DNA from: Gammaproteobacteria bacterium | GTDB taxonomy: Bacteria > Pseudomonadota > Gammaproteobacteria > Steroidobacterales > Woeseiaceae | Direction: 5' to 3' | Assembly (NCBI GenBank): GCA_009937615.1 | Contig: JAACFB010000016.1 | Location: 1-60,703 of the forward strand | Length of the DNA: 60,703 nt | In this document: positions 1 through 8,302 of the stretch, in pieces | Numbering within the stretch: the first letter of the stretch is position 1 | How the letters are laid out: every line of letters starts with the position of its first letter | Position numbers and translations under genes: made by a program | Notes under the pieces: generated by a model | What the model was told of the DNA's origin: nothing | Database searches by the model: none | The model's input: only the letters and a program-made list of their open reading frames with translations

Positions 1-639
1 TCCCGCAATAAAACCGACCCCGATGGTCATCAAGGACAGGTACCATATGCCGTTCATGAAATCCGGCATGCCGATTGCCGCGCCAAGATTCCAGTCGGAG
101 ACGCCGGTGCTTATGGTGGCGACATGAACCGCCGCGCTGGTCAGAGCAGCGGCAACCAGAATGACAGCCTTGCGGACGCCGGCGCCGGGCGATTTCAGAA
201 TGGTCGCGACGGCAACTCCACCCGGGTAGGTCAGGCGTTCGAAGTCGATCATGTGCTTTCTTAGCGGAATGATGAATGCAATGCCCAGGAAGGCGCCGGC
301 GATACAGCCGAATGTCAGGATGACGGGGTCGAAGCGGTCGCTATAGCCGAGCAGGAAAATTGCAGGTACTGAAAACATCATGCCGGAAGAGGCGCCATTC
401 ACACCGCTTGCGATGGTTTGGACGATGTTGTTCTCGATGATGCTTCTGCGCCGCAGCAGGCCGCGCAGAATGCCGAAGCCGAGGATTGCGGCAAGTTCGG
501 AGCCTTCGATCGAAAACCCTAGGATAAGAGCTGCATAACCGATCGATACCGCGATAATAACGCCGAGTATCCAGCCGATTATCACGGCAACCCAGGTCAG
601 TTCAGGATAAGCTTCGACCGTCGTCGTTGATGTGTGCAA
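1..639 (-). CDS. OPT-family oligopeptide transporter, N-terminal part (runs off the window)
   Basis: This is the first 213 codons of an integral membrane transporter that continues past base 1. The translation shows several hydrophobic helices and the block ENNIVQTIASGVNGASSG followed by LTYPGGVAVATILKS, both typical of bacterial OPT (oligopeptide/YSL-like) transporters, which move peptides or metal chelates across the inner membrane. An in-frame TGA lies 15 bases upstream and there is no ATG between, so the start is a TTG (complement of 637-639) behind a GAGGGGGG ribosome binding site. That site is partly inside a hairpin (650-667). The family assignment is firm. The substrate cannot be read from this fragment. 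Confidence 0.85.
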   Translation of the reverse strand, partial: MHTSTTTVEAYPELTWVAVIIGWILGVIIAVSIGYAALILGFSIEGSELAAILGFGILRGLLRRRSIIENNIVQTIASGVNGASSGMMFSVPAIFLLGYSDRFDPVILTFGCIAGAFLGIAFIIPLRKHMIDFERLTYPGGVAVATILKSPGAGVRKAVILVAAALTSAAVHVATISTGVSDWNLGAAIGMPDFMNGIWYLSLMTIGVGFIAG

Positions 640-649
640 CGAGCGCCCC

Positions 650-667
650 CCTCATTTTTTTATGAGG
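650..667 (-). promoter_or_regulatory. Hairpin covering the OPT ribosome binding site
   Basis: A perfect 6-bp inverted repeat, CCTCAT/ATGAGG around six A on the minus strand, ends 10 bases before the TTG start of the OPT gene. The 3' arm contains the GAGG of the Shine-Dalgarno sequence, so folding would hide it. This could mean temperature or ligand control of translation, or it could be chance. The stem is short, and three more G follow it outside the hairpin. Confidence 0.4.
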
Positions 668-797
668 CTAACACATTACGAGACTTGTCAGCTTCACCCG
701 CTACGGCTGGTTTGCCGCGAATACCTGGATTGACCCGGACAGAAGTTTTTGCTGTCGAAGCGGCTGGTCAGAAAGCTGAGCTGTCAGTCCGGCCGGA

Positions 798-2312
798 TCA
801 CTCGGAGGCGTTTCCGAATCGGGTTTCCAGGCCGTCGATTGCCCGCTGGTTGAGTTCTCTCAGGTTCTGGCGAATCTCGATGGCTTCACGCTCGCTATCG
901 GATAGACCGCGTTTCATTGCTTCGACTTGAGCTTGCAGGTCCTTCGGTCTCGCGGTTATCGCCTCGCTTTCGTTCGCGAAGCATACGAGTTGAGAGAAGC
1001 TCAGCGGTACCGGGGTGCTGCGTGAATTTTCATTGGCAACGCGGTATCGGTCCAGCAAAATATTGCAAGCGTCCTCCAGAGCGGCCTCGAAGTCACGGAT
1101 TCGAAGCGGCATTTCTTGGCACGCGTCGGCTTGCAAAGAAAACTTTGGTATCTGCTTTCTGAGTCGACTTGACAGAATCTTCAATTCGCGCTGCGCGGAA
1201 TCCACTATCCCGTTGATTCGGCGACGAAGCTGGCCAGCCAGGAGCTCGCGCTCGAGGCGAGCCCGGTAATAGGCTTTTTGGACCCGGCCGTACCCCGGGT
1301 AGGAATCGTTCGACTTGTAGCCAGCCAGGAGAGCGAGTATGCCGCCGGCAGCGACGATGCCGAGGCCTTTCCATGCGGCGATATTGGCACCGATGGCTGC
1401 CGGGCCCGACAGGACCGAATCAATAACGCCCTGAATCGTAATTTCGGCAGTGAGGGTCGAACCAGTAATTAATTGGGCCGTGTACAGCGCCAGCGCCGCG
1501 ATAAATGCAACGGCCGCTGCGCTGGTTAGCCAGGCGGCGGCTCTCGCGGGCGCTTGCTTGTGATTAATGAATCGAATGGGGCCAGCCGCCAGCACGAACG
1601 GCAAGAGCGTGGCGAGCAAAGCAATCGCAAAGGTTTTCGACATTGGAAGTACCGTGCCGGATTCCGCTCCGGACGCGGGTATGCTCATGATCGCCAGCGT
1701 TACCGCCGATACGATAGCGGCGATGACGAGATAGACGGTGAGCGTGTACTTTGGATACTCGGCAATCCGGTCCAGGCCGTTCCGTTTGCGAAATTCATCG
1801 TACTGCTTTTGCTGCTGACGTTCCCGCTGATGCGCGAAGTCGAGCCGCGATTCGAATTCGACCGTCAGGCGGCGAATCTCGTGTTCGCAACGGGGATAAA
1901 TATCGCGAATAGAGCCGATGGTTTTCGACAGGTCGATCGCATTGCCAAGTTTATTCAGCTTCTCGTAGGCCTTGGCGACCTGTCGCTGTGCCGCCTGATG
2001 CAGCTGCCTGAAGTAGAAAAAAATCTCTCTTTCTGTACCCGACAGATCTTCTTCGGACGACGCTGGCCGTTCGTTGGCGCCGTCTTCGCATGCACGATTT
2101 TCGATACCCAGTCGCGCGGCAATCCTGTCGATCGCCAGGGTCGAGGAAATATCGGCATCCAGGGGTTTGCTGAACATCTGGCGGCCCGCGATGACTTTTG
2201 CGCGTGCCGTGATCAGCGCCGGCCAAAAGCCTGCAAGCACCGATTTCCAACTCTTATCGGTCGTTTCATTTTCGCCAGCTCTGATCGGAGCGGCTGCGAT
2301 ACTTTGTTCCAT
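798..2312 (-). CDS. Unrecognised four-helix membrane protein with cytosolic coiled-coil arms
   Basis: The 504-residue product matches no family I recognise. Residues 1-185 are hydrophilic and helical, with charged Gln/Arg/Glu-rich stretches near 95-180. About four transmembrane segments follow, near 189-212, 225-246, 258-282 and 312-331. Residues 340-504 are again charged and probably coiled coil. There is no signal peptide. The gene starts 18 bases after the stop of the FHA gene upstream, so the two are very likely co-transcribed. The product could be a membrane anchor or effector of the FHA protein. That link is inference from position. Confidence 0.8.
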   Translation of the reverse strand: MEQSIAAAPIRAGENETTDKSWKSVLAGFWPALITARAKVIAGRQMFSKPLDADISSTLAIDRIAARLGIENRACEDGANERPASSEEDLSGTEREIFFYFRQLHQAAQRQVAKAYEKLNKLGNAIDLSKTIGSIRDIYPRCEHEIRRLTVEFESRLDFAHQRERQQQKQYDEFRKRNGLDRIAEYPKYTLTVYLVIAAIVSAVTLAIMSIPASGAESGTVLPMSKTFAIALLATLLPFVLAAGPIRFINHKQAPARAAAWLTSAAAVAFIAALALYTAQLITGSTLTAEITIQGVIDSVLSGPAAIGANIAAWKGLGIVAAGGILALLAGYKSNDSYPGYGRVQKAYYRARLERELLAGQLRRRINGIVDSAQRELKILSSRLRKQIPKFSLQADACQEMPLRIRDFEAALEDACNILLDRYRVANENSRSTPVPLSFSQLVCFANESEAITARPKDLQAQVEAMKRGLSDSEREAIEIRQNLRELNQRAIDGLETRFGNASE

Positions 2313-2330
2313 GACGGGCCCCTTGATGTC

Positions 2331-3380
2331 TTATCGACGTTCTTGTTCTGAAGATTCCGACGCGGTAATTGGTTCCGGCTCATCGGGCGCTGTAACTGGT
2401 GACCCAGTCGCTGACGGGTCACCGCCGTTGCCAGATCTCTGTTTGATAAATTTAAAAATGTGTTTGCCCATCGTGATCGTGTCGCCGTCCTGCAGAATAT
2501 GACGCTCGACGCGAGTCCCATTAACATAGCTGCCGTTAATGCTGTTCAGGTCGGTTAAAACGGACTGCGTTTCCGTGCTCACGATCTGTGCATGGTGCCG
2601 ACTTACAAATTTGCTCTTAATCCGGATATCGTTGTCTGCGCCGCTGCCCACGCTCAGCGATCCTGTCCGTATCCGCTCGCGGCGCTCTGTGGCACAGCCC
2701 ATTTGAATCAGGGCCCCGACCTCGAGATTTTCCGGGGTATCAGCTGCCGGAGTGCTCGTGCCCGTGTTTGAGGCGTGAACAGTTGGTGCCTCGTCGCCGA
2801 TATCGTCGGCTTCCGTCGCCCGTCCGCGGCTGGGCAGGTACTTCGAAACCGACCTTGACAGAACGCGCAGAGGGTTCGACGCTCTGCCTTCCCCAGCCGA
2901 ACCCGAGTTGCGGTGTGTCTCTTGGGCGGCACCAGTGTTTGGGGCCCCTGAGAGGTTCTCGTTCGCATGAGATTTGGATTTGAGTAACTCAATAGCCCGG
3001 TCGTGCTGTTCGAGTGTTTGAGTCATTTTGTGCGCATTCTGATTGGCCGTTTCGAGTTGCTGCACGAGCCGCTCGATCCGGGCCTCACCGGACCTGACCC
3101 GCGTCGCAAGTGTGGCGGCCTCAACGCGGAGTGCGTCCAGTTCACATTGGATACTTTCGATGTTCTTAGTACCTGAATCACGGTGTCGGGTCGATTCGTG
3201 GTCAGCACCGGTGCCGCCTGGCGAGCCAACCTGTTCCTCTAAACCAGTCGTTTTCGCCTCGGTTTCCAGCTCGACATAATCCGCGCCGTGCTCGAGAAAG
3301 CCTGACGGCAGCATTTCCAGCTCTGCGGTGGGGTCCTGATCCTCATCGAAGATCTCATTTTCGTATTCTTTTGCGGTCAT
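2331..3380 (-). CDS. FHA-domain protein with coiled coil, paralogue A
   Basis: A 349-residue protein. Residues 1-25 carry the acidic motif DEDQDPTAELE, residues 70-135 look like coiled coil, residues 140-215 are low-complexity linker, and residues 225-312 form an FHA domain (SVGSGADNDI, VSRHHA, NSINGSYVNG). FHA domains bind phospho-threonine peptides. I moved the start 57 bases inside the longest frame because the paralogue at 35764-37353 begins with the same short N-terminus. The Thr at position 18 inside DPTAELE is shared by both paralogues. This recalls GarA/OdhI proteins, whose own N-terminal phospho-Thr binds the FHA domain, and is an analogy only. Confidence 0.85.
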   Translation of the reverse strand: MTAKEYENEIFDEDQDPTAELEMLPSGFLEHGADYVELETEAKTTGLEEQVGSPGGTGADHESTRHRDSGTKNIESIQCELDALRVEAATLATRVRSGEARIERLVQQLETANQNAHKMTQTLEQHDRAIELLKSKSHANENLSGAPNTGAAQETHRNSGSAGEGRASNPLRVLSRSVSKYLPSRGRATEADDIGDEAPTVHASNTGTSTPAADTPENLEVGALIQMGCATERRERIRTGSLSVGSGADNDIRIKSKFVSRHHAQIVSTETQSVLTDLNSINGSYVNGTRVERHILQDGDTITMGKHIFKFIKQRSGNGGDPSATGSPVTAPDEPEPITASESSEQERR

Positions 3381-3453
3381 TGGTCTGCCGGGCCGTGCTA
3401 TTCGGGCTAGGGTGGATGCCCCGACAGTATCACCCACCGATACAAAAACCGTT

Positions 3454-3486
3454 TAGGACTATTTTTTGAACGGGTAGGACTATTTT
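3454..3486. promoter_or_regulatory. Two copies of TAGGACTATTTT, 21 bp apart
   Basis: The 12-base word occurs at 3454-3465 and 3475-3486, exactly two helical turns apart. It lies between the divergent FHA gene (starts at 3380) and the M20 operon. I found no other copy of TAGGACTA in the window. The arrangement is that of a tandem binding site for a dimeric or cooperative regulator. The regulator is unknown. Confidence 0.45.
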
Positions 3487-3528
3487 GGCAGGCGCGGGCC
3501 GCCAATTTAGGAGCGAACAGGGGTAATA

Positions 3529-3547
3529 GGACCGGGCTGACCGGTCC
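3529..3547. promoter_or_regulatory. Perfect inverted repeat ahead of the M20 operon
   Basis: GGACCGG and CCGGTCC flank a five-base loop. No T-run follows, so it is not a standard terminator. It may be an operator or a leader hairpin for the operon that begins downstream. Confidence 0.35.
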
Positions 3548-3645
3548 GGAATATGTCTAAGTAGATGCGCGGATACTTGTGCGCTGCGGTATGTGGTACA
3601 GCGATAGTCATGAACGCGCAACCCGGTCGGCAGGTCGACGGAATA

Positions 3646-4827
3646 ATGGACAGGCTGGATGATCAGGCACAGGAGCGGCTCGTCGTCCTGCGTCGCTGGT
3701 TACATCGGCACCCCGAATTGTCCTTCAAGGAAGTAAACACCGCTAAACGAATCATGACAGAGCTTGATGTGCTCGGTATCCCCTATGACTATGCGGGAGC
3801 AGGACATGCGGTAATTGCGTATATCGAAGGCACTGACCCGACGGCATTGGCTACCGCGCTGCGCGCTGAAATGGACGCGCTACCCGGAGATGAAACAACC
3901 GGGGCGGACTACGCATCCGTGAATGATGGAGTCATGCATGCCTGTGGCCATTGTGCGCACATGGCCATGCTGATCGGCGCCGCACAACTGCTCAAAATTA
4001 GCCCGCCACCCGGTCCTGTGCGGCTTGTATTTCAGCCAGCCGAGGAGCGGGGCGGTGGAGCACGGGTAGCGATGGAGGACGGGGCGCTAGATAATGTAGC
4101 GAGGATTTTTGCGGGCCACGTAACTCACGAATACGAGACCGGCAAGATCATGGTTAGAGATGGTTCGGTAACGGCTCAGTCGGACAGTTTTTCGATTTGC
4201 ATTCGCGGCAAAGGTGGCCATGGGGCACGGCCGCACGAAGCCATCGATGCAGTCGTCGTCAGCGGCTTTCTGATCACTGCGCTGCAGACACTCGTTTCCC
4301 GCGAGTCTAATCCGTTGCATCCATCGGTCGTTACGATTGGCAGCGTGCATGCAGGCTCGGCACCCAACGTTATCGCCGAATACGCCGAATTGCAGGGCTC
4401 GATTCGTACGTCACAGCCTGAAGCGCGGCTGCACATCCATAACGGTATCCGGCGCATGGTCGGCGCTGCTGCAGAACTTCACAACTGTCGAATCGACATC
4501 ACGATTCGCGATGGTTACCCTCCGGTTATCAACGACTCTCGTTCGGCCCGGATCGCACGCGAGGCCGCAGCTGAAGTTGTCGGTGACGAATTTGTCGTGG
4601 CAGCCGAACACCCGAGTATGGGCTCCGAGGATTTTTCCTTTTACCTGCGCGACGTGCCGGGTTGCTTTGTAAGATTTGGAGCCCGAGCGCCGGGGTGGGA
4701 GCCGGTTCCGCTTCACAGCCCGGCATTCGACATCGATGAGCATGTGCTCGGAATCGGCGCACGTTTCTACGACCGTGTCGCCCGGCTCAGTTGCCAGTAT
4801 CGCGACAAAACGCCGAATGCAATTTAG
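3646..4827 (+). CDS. M20-family amidohydrolase (hippurate hydrolase/aminoacylase-like)
   Basis: A cytosolic metal-dependent amidohydrolase of the M20D group, which removes acyl or indole groups from amino acids or cleaves dipeptides. The HRHPELSFKE entry motif, the HACGHCAHMAM metal site, PAEERGGGA and GHGARPHEAIDA are all visible, and the 393-residue length is normal. The same frame is open back to an ATG at 3565, but neither that ATG nor the one at 3610 has a good ribosome binding site. The family usually starts about 20 residues before HPEL, which favours 3646. Its stop overlaps the start of the YbdK-like gene by 11 bases, so it heads a coupled operon. The natural substrate is not evident. 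Confidence 0.85.
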   Translation: MDRLDDQAQERLVVLRRWLHRHPELSFKEVNTAKRIMTELDVLGIPYDYAGAGHAVIAYIEGTDPTALATALRAEMDALPGDETTGADYASVNDGVMHACGHCAHMAMLIGAAQLLKISPPPGPVRLVFQPAEERGGGARVAMEDGALDNVARIFAGHVTHEYETGKIMVRDGSVTAQSDSFSICIRGKGGHGARPHEAIDAVVVSGFLITALQTLVSRESNPLHPSVVTIGSVHAGSAPNVIAEYAELQGSIRTSQPEARLHIHNGIRRMVGAAAELHNCRIDITIRDGYPPVINDSRSARIAREAAAEVVGDEFVVAAEHPSMGSEDFSFYLRDVPGCFVRFGARAPGWEPVPLHSPAFDIDEHVLGIGARFYDRVARLSCQYRDKTPNAI

Positions 4828-5950
4828 CCCGTCGGAAAAGCACACAGTAGGCGTCGAATGGGAGCTGCAACTTCTTGATCCGGATTCGCTCGATCTGATC
4901 GACGGCATCATGCCGTTGATGGAATTCTTCCCCGACGCCAACTACGTTAAACCGGAATTTATTCAATCATGTGTGGAGCTGAACAGCTGCATCGCGGATA
5001 ACAGCGCGGAAGCGGTGGCCCACCTCGAGCAGTCTCTTCACGGGTTGTTACGCCGCTGCGAAGAACTCGAAATGAGTGTCTGCGGCGCGGGAACTCACCC
5101 GTTCTGCCGCCGCCTCGCCCTGATAACGCCAATACCGCGATACCTGCTGATGGAGCGGGAATCCGGCTATATGGCGCAAAACCAGATCACGTTCAGTACG
5201 CATGTGCATATCGGAATGCAGTCAGGGGACCAGGCGATACGCGCTATGACACGATTGATTCCGGCGTTGTCGGCATTCATCGCACTTTCGGCAAACTCAC
5301 CGTTCTGGCGCGGGCATGAGACAGGCCATGCTGCCTACAGGCACCGCATATTGGCAGCAGCTCCCAACTACGGTTTGCCGTCGCGGTTCAGAGATTGGCA
5401 GGCTTTCGATCGGTTTCTCACGGCGGCAAAACGCGCCAACATGATCAGGCACTTCAAAGACATCCATTGGGATATAAGGCCGCACCCTGACTTTGGCACG
5501 CTGGAGCTTCGAGCCATGGACGCTGCCTCGGGTCTTAGAGAGTTGCACGGCCTGGTGGCCTTCGCCCGCTGTCTGATCTTGCGTCTTGCCGAGGTGTCGG
5601 CAGGAGAGTTCAGCGAGATACTGCCGGCCAAACTGCCCCACTGGATAGAAAAGCAAAATTGCTTCCGAGCCGGCCTGTGCGGCCTCGACGCCGAGTATAT
5701 TCTCGACGAGGAGGGAACACATCGACCGCTGCGGAAAGTGATCGGTGATCTGCTCGACTTCTGCAAGCCTATTGCGGTTGCCGTTGACGAGGTGCAGGGT
5801 TTGCAGATCGCAGCCGACATGCTCGAGCACAAGTTAGGGTATGAACGGCAGGTCGAGGTCTACAGGAAAGACAATTCGGCTCGATCCGTTGTTGAATTGC
5901 TGCAACAATTGCTATCGACTGCAGGTGGGCGCGAACAATCGGAGGGCTAG
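4817..5950 (+). CDS. Glutamate-cysteine ligase family 2 protein (YbdK-type carboxylate-amine ligase)
   Basis: A 377-residue ATP-dependent ligase of the GCS2/YbdK family, which forms gamma-glutamyl-type amide bonds. The N-terminal VGVEWELQLLD, the central THVHIGMQSGDQAIRA, SANSPFWRG and the later RPHPDFGTLELRAMD are family hallmarks. The frame is open upstream into the M20 gene, but the first start that makes a normal-length protein is the ATG at 4817, overlapping the upstream stop. Being paired with an M20 hydrolase suggests one enzyme makes and the other breaks an amide of the same kind. This is inference; the substrate is unknown. Confidence 0.88.
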   Translation: MQFSPSEKHTVGVEWELQLLDPDSLDLIDGIMPLMEFFPDANYVKPEFIQSCVELNSCIADNSAEAVAHLEQSLHGLLRRCEELEMSVCGAGTHPFCRRLALITPIPRYLLMERESGYMAQNQITFSTHVHIGMQSGDQAIRAMTRLIPALSAFIALSANSPFWRGHETGHAAYRHRILAAAPNYGLPSRFRDWQAFDRFLTAAKRANMIRHFKDIHWDIRPHPDFGTLELRAMDAASGLRELHGLVAFARCLILRLAEVSAGEFSEILPAKLPHWIEKQNCFRAGLCGLDAEYILDEEGTHRPLRKVIGDLLDFCKPIAVAVDEVQGLQIAADMLEHKLGYERQVEVYRKDNSARSVVELLQQLLSTAGGREQSEG

Positions 5951-5967
5951 TTTAGGCGTTACCGGAT

Positions 5968-6906
5968 ATGGAATTTCTTGCGTTAATTGCAGGGCTGGCC
6001 GGACTTTGGCTCGGAACTGAAGCGACCATTCGGGGTGCCGTGGCGGTCGCTGAAAGGTTGCGCGTGTCCGAATTCATCGTCGGAGTTGTCGTGCTCTCAG
6101 TCGGCAGTGACTTGCCCGAGCTGGCAATCGCCGTTGACGCTGCGATCAAGAATCTCCAGGGCGGCAATGCCTCGGACTTAGTGGTCGGCAGTGCCCTGGG
6201 AAGTGGGTTAGGCCAAATCGGCTTTGTGATGGGTGTGGCCGGTACGATCGGTGTCCTGACTCTGCCAAGACGCATCGTTTACGGGCATGGAGGAATGCTG
6301 TTGGGTTCCCTCGCTTTGCTGGGATTGTTCGGCCTCGACGGACAAGTCTCTACCACCGAAGGCCTTTCGCTGATCATTGTCTACGCGATCTACGTGTTTC
6401 TTCTTCTTGCCGATGCAATTGATCCTCAGCAAGCCAATGGAGAGGAGGCCCGTGGTCGATTGTCGGTTTCGTTCCTTTACCTGACGATCGGCCTGTTGAT
6501 CGTGATTTTCTCCGCCGAACTGACGGTATCTTCCGCTACGAAGCTGGCACTGGCGCTCAATGTCGAGCAATCGCTCATCGCAATTATCATCATCGGCCTC
6601 GGTAGCAGCCTGCCGGAACTATCCATCTCAGTGGCGGCCATCATGAAACGCCGCGCCTCTCTGTCCGTCGGCAATCTCGTTGGCAGTAACGTTTTCGACA
6701 CGCTGATCCCGGTCGGTGTCGCGGCAGTCATCGCAGACCTCGAGTTCAACGCCAGTATGTTGCGTATTGAACTCCCGTTTCTCTTTTTGCTTACGTTTGT
6801 CGTCCTGCTGCTGTTCCGCCGTGAACAGGGGATACGGAAGGGCGAGGCGGCCATTATTTTGAGTCTTTACCTGGGCTACGTATTACTGAAGGCGTTGAGT
6901 GCCTGA
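5968..6906 (+). CDS. CaCA-family Na+/Ca2+ exchanger
   Basis: A 312-residue inner-membrane antiporter with about ten hydrophobic helices in two inverted halves. The alpha repeats are readable: GSDLPELAIAVDA in the first half, and GLGSSLPELSISVAA with GNLVGSNVFD in the second. In the first repeat the usual G-[ST]-S-x-PE is GSDLPE, with an Asp where a small hydroxyl residue is common. The gene sits 17 bases after the YbdK-like gene and 2 bases before the next. With the P2-type ATPase at the operon end it suggests calcium extrusion. Confidence 0.9.
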   Translation: MEFLALIAGLAGLWLGTEATIRGAVAVAERLRVSEFIVGVVVLSVGSDLPELAIAVDAAIKNLQGGNASDLVVGSALGSGLGQIGFVMGVAGTIGVLTLPRRIVYGHGGMLLGSLALLGLFGLDGQVSTTEGLSLIIVYAIYVFLLLADAIDPQQANGEEARGRLSVSFLYLTIGLLIVIFSAELTVSSATKLALALNVEQSLIAIIIIGLGSSLPELSISVAAIMKRRASLSVGNLVGSNVFDTLIPVGVAAVIADLEFNASMLRIELPFLFLLTFVVLLLFRREQGIRKGEAAIILSLYLGYVLLKALSA

Positions 6907-6908
6907 AA

Positions 6909-8294
6909 ATGAGCCTGACAGTCCAGTTTTGGGGAGCGGCCGGGGAAGTAACGGGATCTCTGTATGTGATTCGTGCGGGCCCGCGCACGGTGCTGCTGGA
7001 GTGTGGCCTGATTCAAGGTGGTGTCAAGAACGAGGAGCGTAACCGTGAGCCGTTCCCAGTGGCCGTGGAAGATATTGACGCCGTTATCCTCAGTCACGCT
7101 CATATAGACCATTCCGGTCGCGTACCAGTACTCGTCAGAAACGGCTACCGAGGTCCGATTTACGTGCAGACCGCGACCAAAGCGTTGTGCGAAATCATGT
7201 TGCCGGACTCGGGCTACCTTAACGAGAAAGACGCCGAGTGGGAGAATCGTAAGCGACGAGGAACCGGCAGGCCCCTGGTGCAGCCCCTGTACACGCGGGA
7301 ACACGCCGAAATCAGTATCAGGCAGTTTGAGACGGCTGGCTACGACGAAGCCGTTTCTGTGCTACCCGGCTTGACGGTCCGCTTTCACGACGCCGGCCAT
7401 ATCCTTGGCTCTTCCATTGTCGAGGTGGAACACCGGTCGGAATCCGGAACCCGCTCCCTGGTATTCAGCGGTGACCTTGGCTACCGGGAAGCACCGGTCA
7501 TGAATCCGCCAGTTTCGATCCGGCATGCTGACGCCGTTATCATGGAAAGCACTTACGGTGATCGATTGCATCGATCATTCGCAGAGACAATCGATGAACT
7601 GACCGAGGTTTTCGAGACGGCACGGGCGGCGCAGGGCAATGTGCTTATTCCGGCGTTTACCGTGGGCCGGACACAGGATTTGCTGTACCTGATGGCCGAA
7701 AACTATGAGCGCTGGCACCTTGATGACTGGCACATATTCCTTGACAGCCCGATGGGCATCGAAGCGACCGAGGTTTACTCACGATACCGTCACCTATACG
7801 GCGTTAACCTGTTCGGCCCTGACTCCAATCTGCCTGACCTGCCGAATTTTCATCAGACCCGCACCAGCGAGGAGTCCATGGTGATTAATGAGATCCAGGC
7901 AGGTGCAATAATCATCGCGGGCAGCGGCATGTGCAGCGGCGGCCGTATCCACCATCACCTGAAAAACAACGTCTGGCGGCCCGAATGCCACCTCGTCATC
8001 GTCGGTTACCAGGCGAACGGCACGCTCGGCAGAAGGATCGTAGACGGTGCCGAAAGCATCCGGCTCTGGGGCAACGAGTACCGGGTTCGAATACAGGTGC
8101 ATACAATCGGCGGCCTCTCGGCCCACGGAGATCAGATGGACCTGATGGCATGGTATGGCGGCTTCGAGAATACGCCCCCTGTTTACCTTGTTCACGGTGA
8201 AGCTACGGCGCAAAAGGCACTTGCCAGGGAAATGAGAGCACGGCAAAACGCTCCGGTCATCATTGCCGAACGCGGGCAAACAATTGAGGTTTGA
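6909..8294 (+). CDS. Metallo-beta-lactamase/beta-CASP RNA-processing exonuclease
   Basis: A 461-residue cytosolic protein with the MBL zinc motif SHAHIDHSG, later metal ligands in HDAGHILGSS and FSGDLGY, a beta-CASP insert, GSGMCSGGRIHHHL, and the C-terminal GGLSAHGDQ and YLVHGE motifs. These place it with the YSH1/CPSF73-like bacterial nucleases that process or degrade RNA. It starts 2 bases after the exchanger stop and is in the same operon. Its role in an ion-transport operon is not obvious. It may act on stress-related RNA. Confidence 0.92.
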   Translation: MSLTVQFWGAAGEVTGSLYVIRAGPRTVLLECGLIQGGVKNEERNREPFPVAVEDIDAVILSHAHIDHSGRVPVLVRNGYRGPIYVQTATKALCEIMLPDSGYLNEKDAEWENRKRRGTGRPLVQPLYTREHAEISIRQFETAGYDEAVSVLPGLTVRFHDAGHILGSSIVEVEHRSESGTRSLVFSGDLGYREAPVMNPPVSIRHADAVIMESTYGDRLHRSFAETIDELTEVFETARAAQGNVLIPAFTVGRTQDLLYLMAENYERWHLDDWHIFLDSPMGIEATEVYSRYRHLYGVNLFGPDSNLPDLPNFHQTRTSEESMVINEIQAGAIIIAGSGMCSGGRIHHHLKNNVWRPECHLVIVGYQANGTLGRRIVDGAESIRLWGNEYRVRIQVHTIGGLSAHGDQMDLMAWYGGFENTPPVYLVHGEATAQKALAREMRARQNAPVIIAERGQTIEV

Positions 8295-8302
8295 TTAAAC
8301 AT

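Noticed and set aside
1554..2351. A 265-codon plus-strand frame opposite the four-helix membrane protein.
   Set aside because: The minus-strand frame has membrane helices and a neighbour in an operon; the plus-strand frame does not make sense as a protein.
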